This document shows positions 35,234 through 46,014 of a DNA stretch of 64,000 bases, one piece after another. The stretch is from assembly GCA_013153635.1 (NCBI GenBank), contig JAADDZ010000014.1, forward strand, positions 1 through 64,000, given 5' to 3'. A program made the position numbers and the translations under genes. The stretch is from Aquificota bacterium (GTDB taxonomy: Bacteria; Aquificota; Aquificia; Aquificales; Hydrogenothermaceae). Under the pieces are notes generated by a model, which saw only the letters and a list, made by a program, of their open reading frames with translations, was not told the DNA's origin and made no database searches. Each line of letters starts with the position of its first letter. Within the stretch, counting starts at the first letter, position 1.

Positions 35234-36016
35234 TTACCTCCCAAATAGTCTTGAGAAAAAGCCTTTCTTTTCTTCAAGTTCGTTAAACGGAACATCAAAT
35301 CCCTCCAGTCTTTTTGCTACATTCATAAGCGCTCTTCCCGCTAAAGAGTTCTCTTCTAAAACTATAGGTTCTCCTTTATTTGTGTAATCTACCATCTTCT
35401 CTTCATCTGGGATTATACCTATCTTTGGTATGTGAAGAATCTCTTCTACATCTTCTACAGACAGCATCTCTCCTTTTTTAACTTGGTGTAATCTTATCCT
35501 ATTGATTATAAGTTTTATATTCTCTTTCTCCATTGCTTCCAAAAGACCGATAATTCTATCTGCATCTCTTACAGAAGATACTTCAGGATTAACCACTACT
35601 AGAGCTTCTTTGGCAGGGGTAGCCGCAGTCTTAAACCCGCTTTCTATCCCAGCAGGAGAATCAAGAAGTATATAGTCAAACTCTTGTTCTACTGCATTGA
35701 CAATTTCTTGGAGCTGTTCTGGTTGAACAGCTTCCTTGGTTTTTGTTTGAGCCGCAGGAAGTAGATACAGAGGAAGACCTCTTTTATCTTTGACAAAAGC
35801 TTTTTCTGGTGGCACTGTTCCCTCTACAACATCAACGATGTCGTAAACTATCCTATTTTCCAGTCCCAAAATCATATCAAGGTTTCTAAGTCCTATGTCT
35901 GTGTCGATAGCAAGAACTTTCTTTCCTAACGTAGCAAGGGCAGTACCTATATTTGCTGTAACAGTTGTCTTCCCTACTCCTCCTTTTCCTGAAGTTATTA
36001 CTATTATTCTTGCCAT
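35234..36016 (-). CDS. minD: Septum-site-determining ATPase MinD
   Basis: A 260-residue deviant Walker ATPase: KGGVGKTTVTANIG, then LLDSPAGIESGF. The C-terminal amphipathic membrane-binding helix (KKGFFSRLFGR) is present. With MinC it blocks polar division. The ATG follows GGAAAT; it is in an operon with minC and minE. Confidence 0.97.
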   Translation of the reverse strand: MARIIVITSGKGGVGKTTVTANIGTALATLGKKVLAIDTDIGLRNLDMILGLENRIVYDIVDVVEGTVPPEKAFVKDKRGLPLYLLPAAQTKTKEAVQPEQLQEIVNAVEQEFDYILLDSPAGIESGFKTAATPAKEALVVVNPEVSSVRDADRIIGLLEAMEKENIKLIINRIRLHQVKKGEMLSVEDVEEILHIPKIGIIPDEEKMVDYTNKGEPIVLEENSLAGRALMNVAKRLEGFDVPFNELEEKKGFFSRLFGR

Positions 36017-36034
36017 ATTTCCTTTCTCCAGTAT

Positions 36035-36616
36035 TTATATTTTTTCAATAAAAATCTGCTGGTTTTCTATAAAAGCTTTTTCTGGATATTCTGGCTCTCC
36101 AGAAGGTTCGTCAGGAGACCTTGTTATGTAACTAGCTATTCTAAGTTGCTGGGGTTTTAGTTTAAGAGCCATGATTACGGCAGTTTCATCTCCGTTTGCT
36201 CCTGCATGGACTATTCCTCTTAATGTTCCCATAACTATAATATTTCCTGATGCTATAACATAGGCATCTGGATTAACATCTCCTATGATAAGAACATCTC
36301 CATCGTACTCAACTCTCTGTCCACTTCTTACAGTTTTATTTATTATTTTCAGACTTTTTTTCTCTTTTACAGAATTTGCTTTCGATGACTGTCTGTAAGC
36401 AAGGATTCCTGTGTTATGTTTTTTTAGTAGGTTTTCTATCTTTTCTTTTTCTTCTTTTGAAAGGTTTTCGTCGTGTTCTATAATCGCTAATGAACCTTTG
36501 AAAAAGGCTGAACTTAGTTTGTTTTCTAGCTCTTTAAGAGACTTGTCAAAATCTTTGTTTTTTGGAAGTCTTATAACTAGGGCAGGTACGGTAGCTCCTT
36601 TAATTTCAATACTCAT
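36035..36616 (-). CDS. minC: Septum-site-determining protein MinC
   Basis: 193 residues: an N-terminal FtsZ-inhibiting domain (about 1-95) and a C-terminal beta-helix that binds MinD (RSGQRVEYDGDVLIIGDVNP ... GTLRGIVHAGANGD). It inhibits FtsZ assembly away from mid-cell. First gene of the min operon. Confidence 0.94.
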   Translation of the reverse strand: MSIEIKGATVPALVIRLPKNKDFDKSLKELENKLSSAFFKGSLAIIEHDENLSKEEKEKIENLLKKHNTGILAYRQSSKANSVKEKKSLKIINKTVRSGQRVEYDGDVLIIGDVNPDAYVIASGNIIVMGTLRGIVHAGANGDETAVIMALKLKPQQLRIASYITRSPDEPSGEPEYPEKAFIENQQIFIEKI

Positions 36617-36705
36617 TTTGTTCTCTTTTCTTTGTTAAACCTTTGTTTATTTATTATAATTTAATTTACTTTTATTTTCACTATTTCGGAGGTTTTATCC
36701 TTAAA

Positions 36706-37971
36706 ATGAAACATATCTTAAACAGATATTTTACATATAAAAACAAAGAACTGTTTTGTGAGAATGTAAACCTAAAATCTTTGGCACAGAAATATAAAAC
36801 TCCTGTATATGTTTACTCTAAACAGGCAATCACAGATAAAATAAACCAGTACAAAAGAGCTTTTTCTTCATATGAAACATTGATATGTTATGCGGTAAAA
36901 GCAAACCCAAATCTATCAATATTAAAGATAATGGCGGAAAATGATATTGGTTGTGATATTGTCTCTGGAGGAGAACTGTACAAAGCTAAAAAAGCTGGAA
37001 TCCCTTCTAACAGGATAGTGTATGCAGGAGTAGGAAAAACTGACTTTGAGATAGAGTATGCTATAAGAGAAAACATACTATCTTTTAATATAGAAAGTGA
37101 AATGGAACTAAATGTTATAGACCAGATAGCATCAAAATTAAGAAAAAAAGCTCGGGTCTCTATAAGAGTTAACCCTGATGTAGACCCTAAAACTCACCCA
37201 TACATATCCACAGGAATGAAAAAAAGTAAGTTTGGTATAGATATAGACCAAGCTATAGATGTATTTATAAAAGCTTCCAAACTAAAAAATATAGAAATTT
37301 TAGGGATTCACTGTCATATAGGCTCTCAAATAATGGAGATAGAACCTTACATAGAAGCAGTAGAAAAAACTGTAAAGTTAATCGATACTTTGAAGAAAAA
37401 AGGGATAAACCTAACGTTCTTTGATATAGGAGGTGGATTAGGAATCAAATACAAGCCTGAAGACAGTCCCCCTAGTCCTGAAGATTTTGCAAACGCTATC
37501 TTACCTATAGTAAAACATACCAAATTAAAACTCATCGTAGAACCGGGAAGGTCTATGATTGGAGAAGCAGGGGTTTTATTAACCCAAGTTATCTTCTTAA
37601 AGGACAAGAAAGAAAAACATTTTATCATAGTGGATACTGGCATGAATGACTTAGTAAGACCAGCAATGTACAATGCATACCACCACATCGTATCTGTTGA
37701 AGAAAAAGATGAAAAAATAGTAGCAGATATAGTTGGACCTATATGTGAAACAGGAGATTTTTTAGCCTTAGATAGAGAGATAGAGAATGTTCAAAGAGGA
37801 GAGTATTTAGCAGTGATGAGTGTAGGAGCTTACGGCTCTTCTATGTCGTCTAACTACAATGTAAGACCAAGAGCTTTAGAACTGTTAGTTGACAATGATA
37901 AAGTAAAAGTGATTAGAGAAAGAGAAACATATGATTATCTAGCCATGCCAGAACTTATAGAAAATAAATAA
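36706..37971 (+). CDS. lysA: Diaminopimelate decarboxylase
   Basis: PLP enzyme for the last step of lysine synthesis. PLP Lys in CYAVKANPNLSILK; the GIHCHIGSQI and GGGLGIKY motifs; the C-terminal PICETGDFLA and GAYGSSMSSNYN motifs. The ORF can be extended to 36643, but the ATG at 36706 (SD CGGAGG, about 13 bases upstream) starts at the normal N-terminus, giving 421 aa. It is followed 18 bp later by purD on the same strand. Confidence 0.96.
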   Translation: MKHILNRYFTYKNKELFCENVNLKSLAQKYKTPVYVYSKQAITDKINQYKRAFSSYETLICYAVKANPNLSILKIMAENDIGCDIVSGGELYKAKKAGIPSNRIVYAGVGKTDFEIEYAIRENILSFNIESEMELNVIDQIASKLRKKARVSIRVNPDVDPKTHPYISTGMKKSKFGIDIDQAIDVFIKASKLKNIEILGIHCHIGSQIMEIEPYIEAVEKTVKLIDTLKKKGINLTFFDIGGGLGIKYKPEDSPPSPEDFANAILPIVKHTKLKLIVEPGRSMIGEAGVLLTQVIFLKDKKEKHFIIVDTGMNDLVRPAMYNAYHHIVSVEEKDEKIVADIVGPICETGDFLALDREIENVQRGEYLAVMSVGAYGSSMSSNYNVRPRALELLVDNDKVKVIRERETYDYLAMPELIENK

Positions 37972-37989
37972 AGTAAGGAGTATACATAA

Positions 37990-40949
<2,960 letters not shown>

Positions 40950-40986
40950 GTAGTACCTCTACCTTTTATTTATGTTATATATTTTA

Positions 40987-41406
40987 TCACTCTTCTATCC
41001 ACTTATATAAAGAGCTTTTCCCGTTTTTTATATTTTGGGGTCTTTTTGAATTTAACTTTAAAAATTCTCTAACGATTTCTTTTTTTCTCTGGGCTTCGAA
41101 TTTTCTTGTAAATCTAGTTTCATACAGTTTGAGTACTATCTGGGCTTCTTTTTTTTTGGCTACTAATAAGTCTTTTATATCTTCTAGCAGATTTTTAGCT
41201 TTATTATGGGTTAAGGTTAATGAACATACCTTTTTCCCCTCTCTTAGATTGCCTCCATACGTATTTTTAACTATATTTAGAACTTCTTTATCAGAGCTTC
41301 TAAGTATTACTTTTATGTATACTGAATTTGGTGAGTTTTTGACTTTTACTATAGATATTTTTCCACAGGAATCTAAAAGTCCAGCTATGTAATGTTTTTG
41401 ATGCAT
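40987..41406 (-). CDS. Free-standing LAGLIDADG-fold protein lacking the catalytic acid
   Basis: 139 residues. The start HYIAGLLDSCGKISIVKV matches the LAGLIDADG helix plus first strand of homing endonucleases, followed by the family's pattern RSSDKEVLNIVKNTYGG and LLVAKKKEAQIVLKL. The acidic residue at motif position 8 (the metal-binding Asp/Glu) is Cys14, so cleavage is doubtful. Only one motif is present, so it would act as a dimer. No intron or intein is in sight. The ATG directly abuts the ispG stop, and carB begins 37 bp downstream: it behaves as a resident gene and may be a DNA- or RNA-binding protein. Confidence 0.8.
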   Translation of the reverse strand: MHQKHYIAGLLDSCGKISIVKVKNSPNSVYIKVILRSSDKEVLNIVKNTYGGNLREGKKVCSLTLTHNKAKNLLEDIKDLLVAKKKEAQIVLKLYETRFTRKFEAQRKKEIVREFLKLNSKRPQNIKNGKSSLYKWIEE

Positions 41407-42465
41407 CTATAGAGTGTTTATCTCCTTTAAAAGTTCTTCTACCATCTCTTGTTCTGTTACTCTTTTTATAGGTTGTCCTTTTTTAAATAAAATCGCTGAT
41501 TTGTTCCCACAGGCTAAACCTATGTCTGCTTCTTTAGCCTCTCCTATAGCATTTACTACACAACCCATTATCGCTACTTTTATCGGTTTATCTATCCCTT
41601 TTAGAGAGTCTTCCACCTTTTTTACTACCTGTGGGAGATTTACTTCTATTCTTCCACACGTGGGGCATGATATTATCTCTACTCCTTTTCTTCTAAGACC
41701 TAGAGACTGTAATATCTTATAGGCGGTATCTATTTCTTCTTCTGGGTCTGCGGTTAGAGATACTCTAACTGTATCTCCTATTCCCATATACAGTAGTATC
41801 CCAATACCTACAGCTGACTTTATAGAACCTTGTTTTAAAGAGCCTGCCTCTGTTATCCCTATGTGAAGAGGAATATCTGTTTTTTGGGCAAATATCTTAT
41901 TTGCTTCTATATTCTGTAAAACATCTGAACCTTTTATAGATACTTTAAAGTTCTTAAATCCTATACTTTCAAAGAACTCTGACCAGTACAAAGCACTTTG
42001 CGCTAGAGCTTCAGCTGAAGGATACCCATATTTTTCCAAGAGTCTTTCTTCTAGAGAACCAGAGTTTACCCCTAATCTAACCGCTATATTTCTCTTTTGG
42101 CACTCTAGAAGAATATCTCTTATCTGTTCTTTGTCGTTTATATTCCCCGGATTTAAACGGATACCGTGAATCCCACTTTCCAACGCTTTAAATGCTATTC
42201 TAGGGCTGAAGTGTATATCAGCTATAACTGGTATTGGAGAGTTTTTAACTATCTGTGGCAAAGCTTGAACATCTTTTTCTGTAGGAACTGCAACCCTTAT
42301 AAGTTCACAACCAGCTTGATATAGTCTGTTAATCTGATTTAATGTATTTTCTATCTCATAGGTTTTCGTATCTGTCATAGATTGAACAACTATGGGAGCA
42401 TCATCTCCTATCTTTACGTTACCTATATAAACTGGTCTTGTTTTTCTTCTTTTTATCATTTCCAT
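41407..42465 (-). CDS. ispG: 4-Hydroxy-3-methylbut-2-enyl diphosphate synthase (flavodoxin/ferredoxin)
   Basis: An Fe-S enzyme of the MEP isoprenoid pathway. At 352 aa it starts with RRKTRPVYIGNVKIG and VVQSMTDTKT. The cluster Cys lie in ISCPTCGR and MGCVVNAIGE, and the Glu/Asp-rich IGLACGNKSA follows. It is the first gene of ispG-LAGLIDADG-carB and diverges from the DsrE-like gene. Confidence 0.97.
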   Translation of the reverse strand: MEMIKRRKTRPVYIGNVKIGDDAPIVVQSMTDTKTYEIENTLNQINRLYQAGCELIRVAVPTEKDVQALPQIVKNSPIPVIADIHFSPRIAFKALESGIHGIRLNPGNINDKEQIRDILLECQKRNIAVRLGVNSGSLEERLLEKYGYPSAEALAQSALYWSEFFESIGFKNFKVSIKGSDVLQNIEANKIFAQKTDIPLHIGITEAGSLKQGSIKSAVGIGILLYMGIGDTVRVSLTADPEEEIDTAYKILQSLGLRRKGVEIISCPTCGRIEVNLPQVVKKVEDSLKGIDKPIKVAIMGCVVNAIGEAKEADIGLACGNKSAILFKKGQPIKRVTEQEMVEELLKEINTL

Positions 42466-42551
42466 AGTTTTATTATAACTACATATTGCTTATTTTGATA
42501 AATTAATCTACTTTTAAGTTCGTGCTATAGTCTAGATAGGAGGTATTTATC

Positions 42552-43019
42552 ATGTATAAGGTGAGAGTCTTTTGGGTATTATTTTTCTTATCTTTTTTAG
42601 TATCCTATGCAGAGGAAAGAAAGGTAGCTGTAGACCTAACAACTGGTAGTTTAGAGAGATTTGAGTACTATCTCCTTAGTGGACTCGCAGAAAACATAAA
42701 CTACTATAAAAATAAGCTTATAGATATTGATGTAGTAGTGATAATCCATGGAGATGCTTACAAATTTTTTATAAAAGATTTATCGAAATCACCGTATAAA
42801 AATGAAAAAGAGTTGATAAAAAAGCAGTACGAGCTTTATCAAAGGTTAAAAACACTTCACGACTTGTACAATGTGAAGTTTCAAATCTGTGAAGCTGGTT
42901 TAAAAAGTAGAAATATACCTATAGAAAATGTTTATTCTTTTGTAAAACCAGTACATACTGTTTTTATTGCTTTAGTAGATTTGCAGAATAAAGGATATGC
43001 TTATTTTCCAATAAGGTAA
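42552..43019 (+). CDS. Exported DsrE-like protein
   Basis: 155 residues with a signal peptide (VFWVLFFLSFLVSYAEE). The mature part resembles the DsrE/DsrF/TusD fold: DIDVVVIIHGDAYKFFI and VKFQICEAGLKSRNI, where the Cys matches the sulfur-carrying position of the family. Location outside the cytoplasm is unusual for sulfur-relay proteins and points to a periplasmic sulfur or cell-surface role (inference). SD GGAGGTATTTATC. The next gene follows after about 30 bp. Confidence 0.7.
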   Translation: MYKVRVFWVLFFLSFLVSYAEERKVAVDLTTGSLERFEYYLLSGLAENINYYKNKLIDIDVVVIIHGDAYKFFIKDLSKSPYKNEKELIKKQYELYQRLKTLHDLYNVKFQICEAGLKSRNIPIENVYSFVKPVHTVFIALVDLQNKGYAYFPIR

Positions 43020-43050
43020 TATAATAGATACAAAAATGTTAGGTGAAAAT

Positions 43051-43257
43051 ATGAATGGATTTCTTGTAGAGGCTGAAAACCCCTTTAAAGAAGCACCCCA
43101 GCAGTGTGACCCTTATTCTAGCTTTGGACTTTTTTGTAATGTAGGCTCTTTATGGGAAGGAGTCTTTGTAATTATAGCGGTAGCTGTTTTAGTGGCATTG
43201 TCTATCTGGTTTGTGAAAAATAATGAAAAGCAAAATCAAGAAAAAAGAAGTAATTAA
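43051..43257 (+). CDS. Small single-helix membrane protein, function unknown
   Basis: About 68 aa: a short exposed N-terminus with two Cys (CDPYSSFGLFC), one membrane helix (LWEGVFVIIAVAVLVALSIWF) and a charged tail. ATG 43051 follows AGGTGA and is preferred to the in-frame ATG at 43036, which encodes the SD itself. It comes just after the DsrE-like gene and before a convergent cytochrome c gene, with which it shares TTAA at the stops. I do not recognise a family. Confidence 0.65.
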   Translation: MNGFLVEAENPFKEAPQQCDPYSSFGLFCNVGSLWEGVFVIIAVAVLVALSIWFVKNNEKQNQEKRSN

Positions 43258-43643
43258 TGCATCTGAAGTTCTAAGTCTAGATATTCATCTACAGGTGGTT
43301 TATTTTTCTCTTTTTGTCTTACTTCTTTGGGAGCTTCAATAAGAACATATCTAGCTAAGGCTTTTGCTTCTTCTAGAGGTATCTTGAAAGGAGGCATATA
43401 TGCGTATCCTACCCAGTTTGACGGTTCTGGATTTATTATCAGTTTGGCGACTTTTTCTACAGCTTTCTCACTAGTACCATACCTTTTTGAAATATCTATC
43501 AAAGAGGGACCTACTAACCTTCTATCAATATCATGACAAGAACCACAGCTGTATTTAACAAAAAGTTGCTTTCCTAATGATTCTCCGCTAAAGCAAAAAT
43601 CGACACAAAGTAAAAACAGCAAAAAGGTACTAAAGTACTTCAT
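43254..43643 (-). CDS. Class I c-type cytochrome
   Basis: 129 residues: signal peptide with FLLFLLCVDFCFSG, haem site CGSCH (C33, C36, H37), VGPSLIDISKRYG, and an axial Met candidate in YMPPFKIPLEEAKALARYVL. Probably periplasmic or anchored, and acts in electron transfer. The start codon lies 10 bases after the stem of a terminator, next to its T-run, with an in-frame TAG just before it and no SD. It shares TTAA with the convergent gene. Confidence 0.88.
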   Translation of the reverse strand: MKYFSTFLLFLLCVDFCFSGESLGKQLFVKYSCGSCHDIDRRLVGPSLIDISKRYGTSEKAVEKVAKLIINPEPSNWVGYAYMPPFKIPLEEAKALARYVLIEAPKEVRQKEKNKPPVDEYLDLELQMH

Positions 43644-43645
43644 CT

Positions 43646-43664
43646 AAAAAGGGGCAAAAGCCCC
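43646..43664 (-). terminator. Terminator between two cytochrome genes
   Basis: GGGGC-AAAA-GCCCC (43651-43664). On the minus strand the stem is followed by TTTTT. It ends transcription of the cytochrome at 43672-43998, seven bases after its stop, and lies immediately upstream of the next cytochrome ATG (43643). Confidence 0.85.
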
Positions 43665-43671
43665 AGAACAT

Positions 43672-43998
43672 TTATTTTACACTTAGAATATATTCTGCTA
43701 GAGCTTTGATTTCTTCTTCTGAAAGGCTCTTTAACTGGTTTAGTTGAGGTTGCATAATTGGATATTTTGCAGGGTCAACTATAGCTTTACCGTGTCCTTT
43801 TAGAAACTCGATAAGCTCTTTTTCTTTTCCAGCATAAGCTTTTGCTATCTTTTTGAGAGATGGTCCTACAGTATCAACTGTTGGGTTGTGACATGCGGCA
43901 CAGCCTTTTGATTGGAATATAGCTTTTCCATCAGCCGCAAAAGCTCCACCTACAGAAATTACTGCACTGACAACTACAGCCATCATTACTTTTCTCAT
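43672..43998 (-). CDS. Class I c-type cytochrome (c551/c552-like)
   Basis: 108 residues: signal peptide ending GGAFA-A, haem site CAACH (C33, C36, H37), and Met in IMQPQLNQL. It shares the VDTVGPSLKKIAKAY and VDPAKYPIM blocks with the cytochrome at 30085, a clear paralogue. SD GGAGGGTAAAA. A terminator sits directly after it, so it is largely monocistronic and can be expressed strongly. Confidence 0.92.
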   Translation of the reverse strand: MRKVMMAVVVSAVISVGGAFAADGKAIFQSKGCAACHNPTVDTVGPSLKKIAKAYAGKEKELIEFLKGHGKAIVDPAKYPIMQPQLNQLKSLSEEEIKALAEYILSVK

Positions 43999-44124
43999 TT
44001 TTACCCTCCTATATTAAAAATTTAGAACATACTAATAACTTAATATAACTTTAAAGAAAAATCAAATTACCTGTCGAAACAAAACTCTGTGCATTTATCA
44101 CAACTATACTGTTAAAATAGTTTT

Positions 44125-44814
44125 ATGGTGAAGAATCTAGCTATATTAATACTTTTACTTTTATGTGGAAGTTATAGTTTTTCTACACAGATATACTCTG
44201 ATGTAGAGTTTGACAAAAGGATTCTCTATGTAGGTGTTCCTGCTTTGCTTGTCTCTTTTGCTATTGACGATGAGGTAAACAAAATCGTTCAAAGCAATAA
44301 ATCTCAATTTCAAGACTATATATGGGAGAATATAACTCATCTTGGTTCTCCTTTTGTAGTAGCTGGAGGAGCGTTAGGTTATGTGTACGGATATTTTACA
44401 AAAAATGAAAAATTAGCAAAAAGCTCCATTTTGGCGGTGCAGTCAGCGACTATCGCTTCTTTGATTGTGCTTCCTATAAAGTACATAACCCAAAGGGAAA
44501 GACCTTCAAAAGAAGACAAACTGTCTTTTCCCTCTGCCCACTCTGCTATAGCCTTTTCTTTTTGGGGCAGTTACGCTGAAGAATACAATAAAGGTTTATC
44601 AAAATACCTGTTTTATACGATACCTGTCTTGGTAGGATACAGTCGTTTATATCTGGAAAAACATTGGCTTTCTGATGTAGTGGCAGGTGCTTTGATAGGA
44701 CTAACATCTATCTACATAGCAAAAAGATTCACTAATTTTTTGTCAGTGAGATATAACCTGAATATCTTTATCGATATATCATCTTATCGTGGTGGTATAT
44801 CTTACTATTTTTAG
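44125..44814 (+). CDS. PAP2-family membrane phosphatase
   Basis: 229 residues with a signal or first helix, then the three acid-phosphatase motifs: KYITQRERPSKED, FPSAHSAIAF and SRLYLEKHWLSDVVAG. Family members dephosphorylate lipid phosphates such as undecaprenyl pyrophosphate or phosphatidylglycerol phosphate, on the outer face of the inner membrane. Substrate unknown. It starts close to a weak AT-rich promoter region; the rhomboid gene follows 12 bp later. Confidence 0.88.
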   Translation: MVKNLAILILLLLCGSYSFSTQIYSDVEFDKRILYVGVPALLVSFAIDDEVNKIVQSNKSQFQDYIWENITHLGSPFVVAGGALGYVYGYFTKNEKLAKSSILAVQSATIASLIVLPIKYITQRERPSKEDKLSFPSAHSAIAFSFWGSYAEEYNKGLSKYLFYTIPVLVGYSRLYLEKHWLSDVVAGALIGLTSIYIAKRFTNFLSVRYNLNIFIDISSYRGGISYYF

Positions 44815-44826
44815 AGGAGGAAAGTT

Positions 44827-45507
44827 ATGATACCTATAAAAGATGATATTCCTACAAGAACTTTCCCTTTAGTAACCGTAGCGTTTATTTTTATAAATAC
44901 TATCGTTTTTCTGTATGAGATGACTCTATCTCCACAAGAGCTTGAAATCTTCGTAAGAAGATACGGTCTTCTCCCAATGGATATTTTTCAGCTTAGATTT
45001 GACAAGGTAATAACTTCTATGTTTGTTCACGGTGGTCTTGCTCACCTTATAGGTAATATGCTTTTTCTATGGATATTTGGTAATAATGTAGAAGATGCTT
45101 TAGGGAAGATACGGTATATTATTTTTTATGTGATTTCTGGCTTTGGAGCCGCACTACTTCAGTCTATAGTATCTATAGCAGAGGGGAATCTCCATATTCC
45201 AATGGTTGGAGCTTCTGGCGCTATAAGTGGTATACTTGCGGCTTATATGAAACTATATCCTCATGCTAGAGTTGCGGCTATTATACCTCCTTTTTTCTTT
45301 ATGGTTTTTGTATTTCCAGCATGGTTTTTTATCGGTTACTGGTTTGTCCTACAGGTTTTATACGCAATGATTATACCTTCATCTCTAGGAGGTGTGGCGT
45401 GGTATGCCCACATTGGAGGTTTTATTACTGGTTGGATTCTTATAAACTACCTCCTACCAAAGAAAAAGCCAAAACTTGTTTTTTATTCTTACGATACAAG
45501 GATTTAG
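44827..45507 (+). CDS. Rhomboid-family intramembrane serine protease
   Basis: 226 residues, about six helices. The HGGLAHLIGNMLFLWIFG motif, catalytic Ser in VGASGAISGILAAY and catalytic His in WYAHIGGFITGW. Rhomboids cut membrane-spanning segments. Two proteases in the window carry Cys/Gly plus membrane-helix tails that a rhomboid-like enzyme could process, but this is a general-type rhomboid, so the link is only a possibility. SD GAGGAGGAAA. Confidence 0.92.
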   Translation: MIPIKDDIPTRTFPLVTVAFIFINTIVFLYEMTLSPQELEIFVRRYGLLPMDIFQLRFDKVITSMFVHGGLAHLIGNMLFLWIFGNNVEDALGKIRYIIFYVISGFGAALLQSIVSIAEGNLHIPMVGASGAISGILAAYMKLYPHARVAAIIPPFFFMVFVFPAWFFIGYWFVLQVLYAMIIPSSLGGVAWYAHIGGFITGWILINYLLPKKKPKLVFYSYDTRI

Positions 45508-45511
45508 TATC

Positions 45512-45862
45512 TTGAACTCTAAAGAGAAAGGAAACTTTGGAGAGTTTTTAGCACAGAAGTATCTTGAAAAGAAAGGTTATAAAATTATTGATAAAAATTT
45601 TTCAACTAGATTTGGAGAAGTTGACCTTATAGCTATAGATGGTAACTACATAGTATTTATCGAAGTTAGAATGAGAAGCAGAAGCGCTTATGAACCAGAA
45701 GAAAGTATATCTATACATAAAGTAAAAAAAATCATCAAAACTGCACAGATTTTCTTATACAAGAAAAAGATAAACTCTCTAAATGTGAGATTTGATGTTA
45801 TTTCTATAATGGACAATAAAATCAAACATATACAGAATGCTTTTGATATGGATTTTTTATAA
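45512..45862 (+). CDS. YraN/UPF0102 endonuclease-like protein
   Basis: About 116 aa: NFGEFLAQKYLEKKGYKIIDKNF, then RFGEVDLIAIDGNYIVFIEVRMRS, i.e. the D-(x)-E-V-K-like PD-(D/E)XK core with an Arg in the E-V-R position, and FDVISI near the end. The longer frame begins at TTG 45476; TTG 45512 has AAGGA 9 bases upstream and fits the family length. Cellular role poorly known, possibly Holliday-junction or DNA-repair-related. Confidence 0.82.
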   Translation: MNSKEKGNFGEFLAQKYLEKKGYKIIDKNFSTRFGEVDLIAIDGNYIVFIEVRMRSRSAYEPEESISIHKVKKIIKTAQIFLYKKKINSLNVRFDVISIMDNKIKHIQNAFDMDFL

Positions 45863-45901
45863 AAAGCATTACCCGGAGACGGGGGTTATCTCCGAGTAAT
45901 G
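45861..45901 (-). terminator. Minus-strand terminator-like hairpin in an intergenic region
   Basis: CATTAC-c-CGGAGA (45867-45879) pairs with TCTCCG-a-GTAATG (45889-45901) around a 9-base loop. On the minus strand it is followed by CTTTTTAT. No minus-strand gene lies to its right (the next gene is on the plus strand), so it may end a small RNA or an antisense transcript. Confidence 0.5.
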
Positions 45902-46014
45902 AGTAGAAGTAGGACGTACAGCACAAATTTTAGATAGCATGATAATATATTCCTGAACAAATTTTATGCCATATTTTTTGTTAAATTTTTGTTATTTTCA
46001 CAAGAGGTTTAGGT

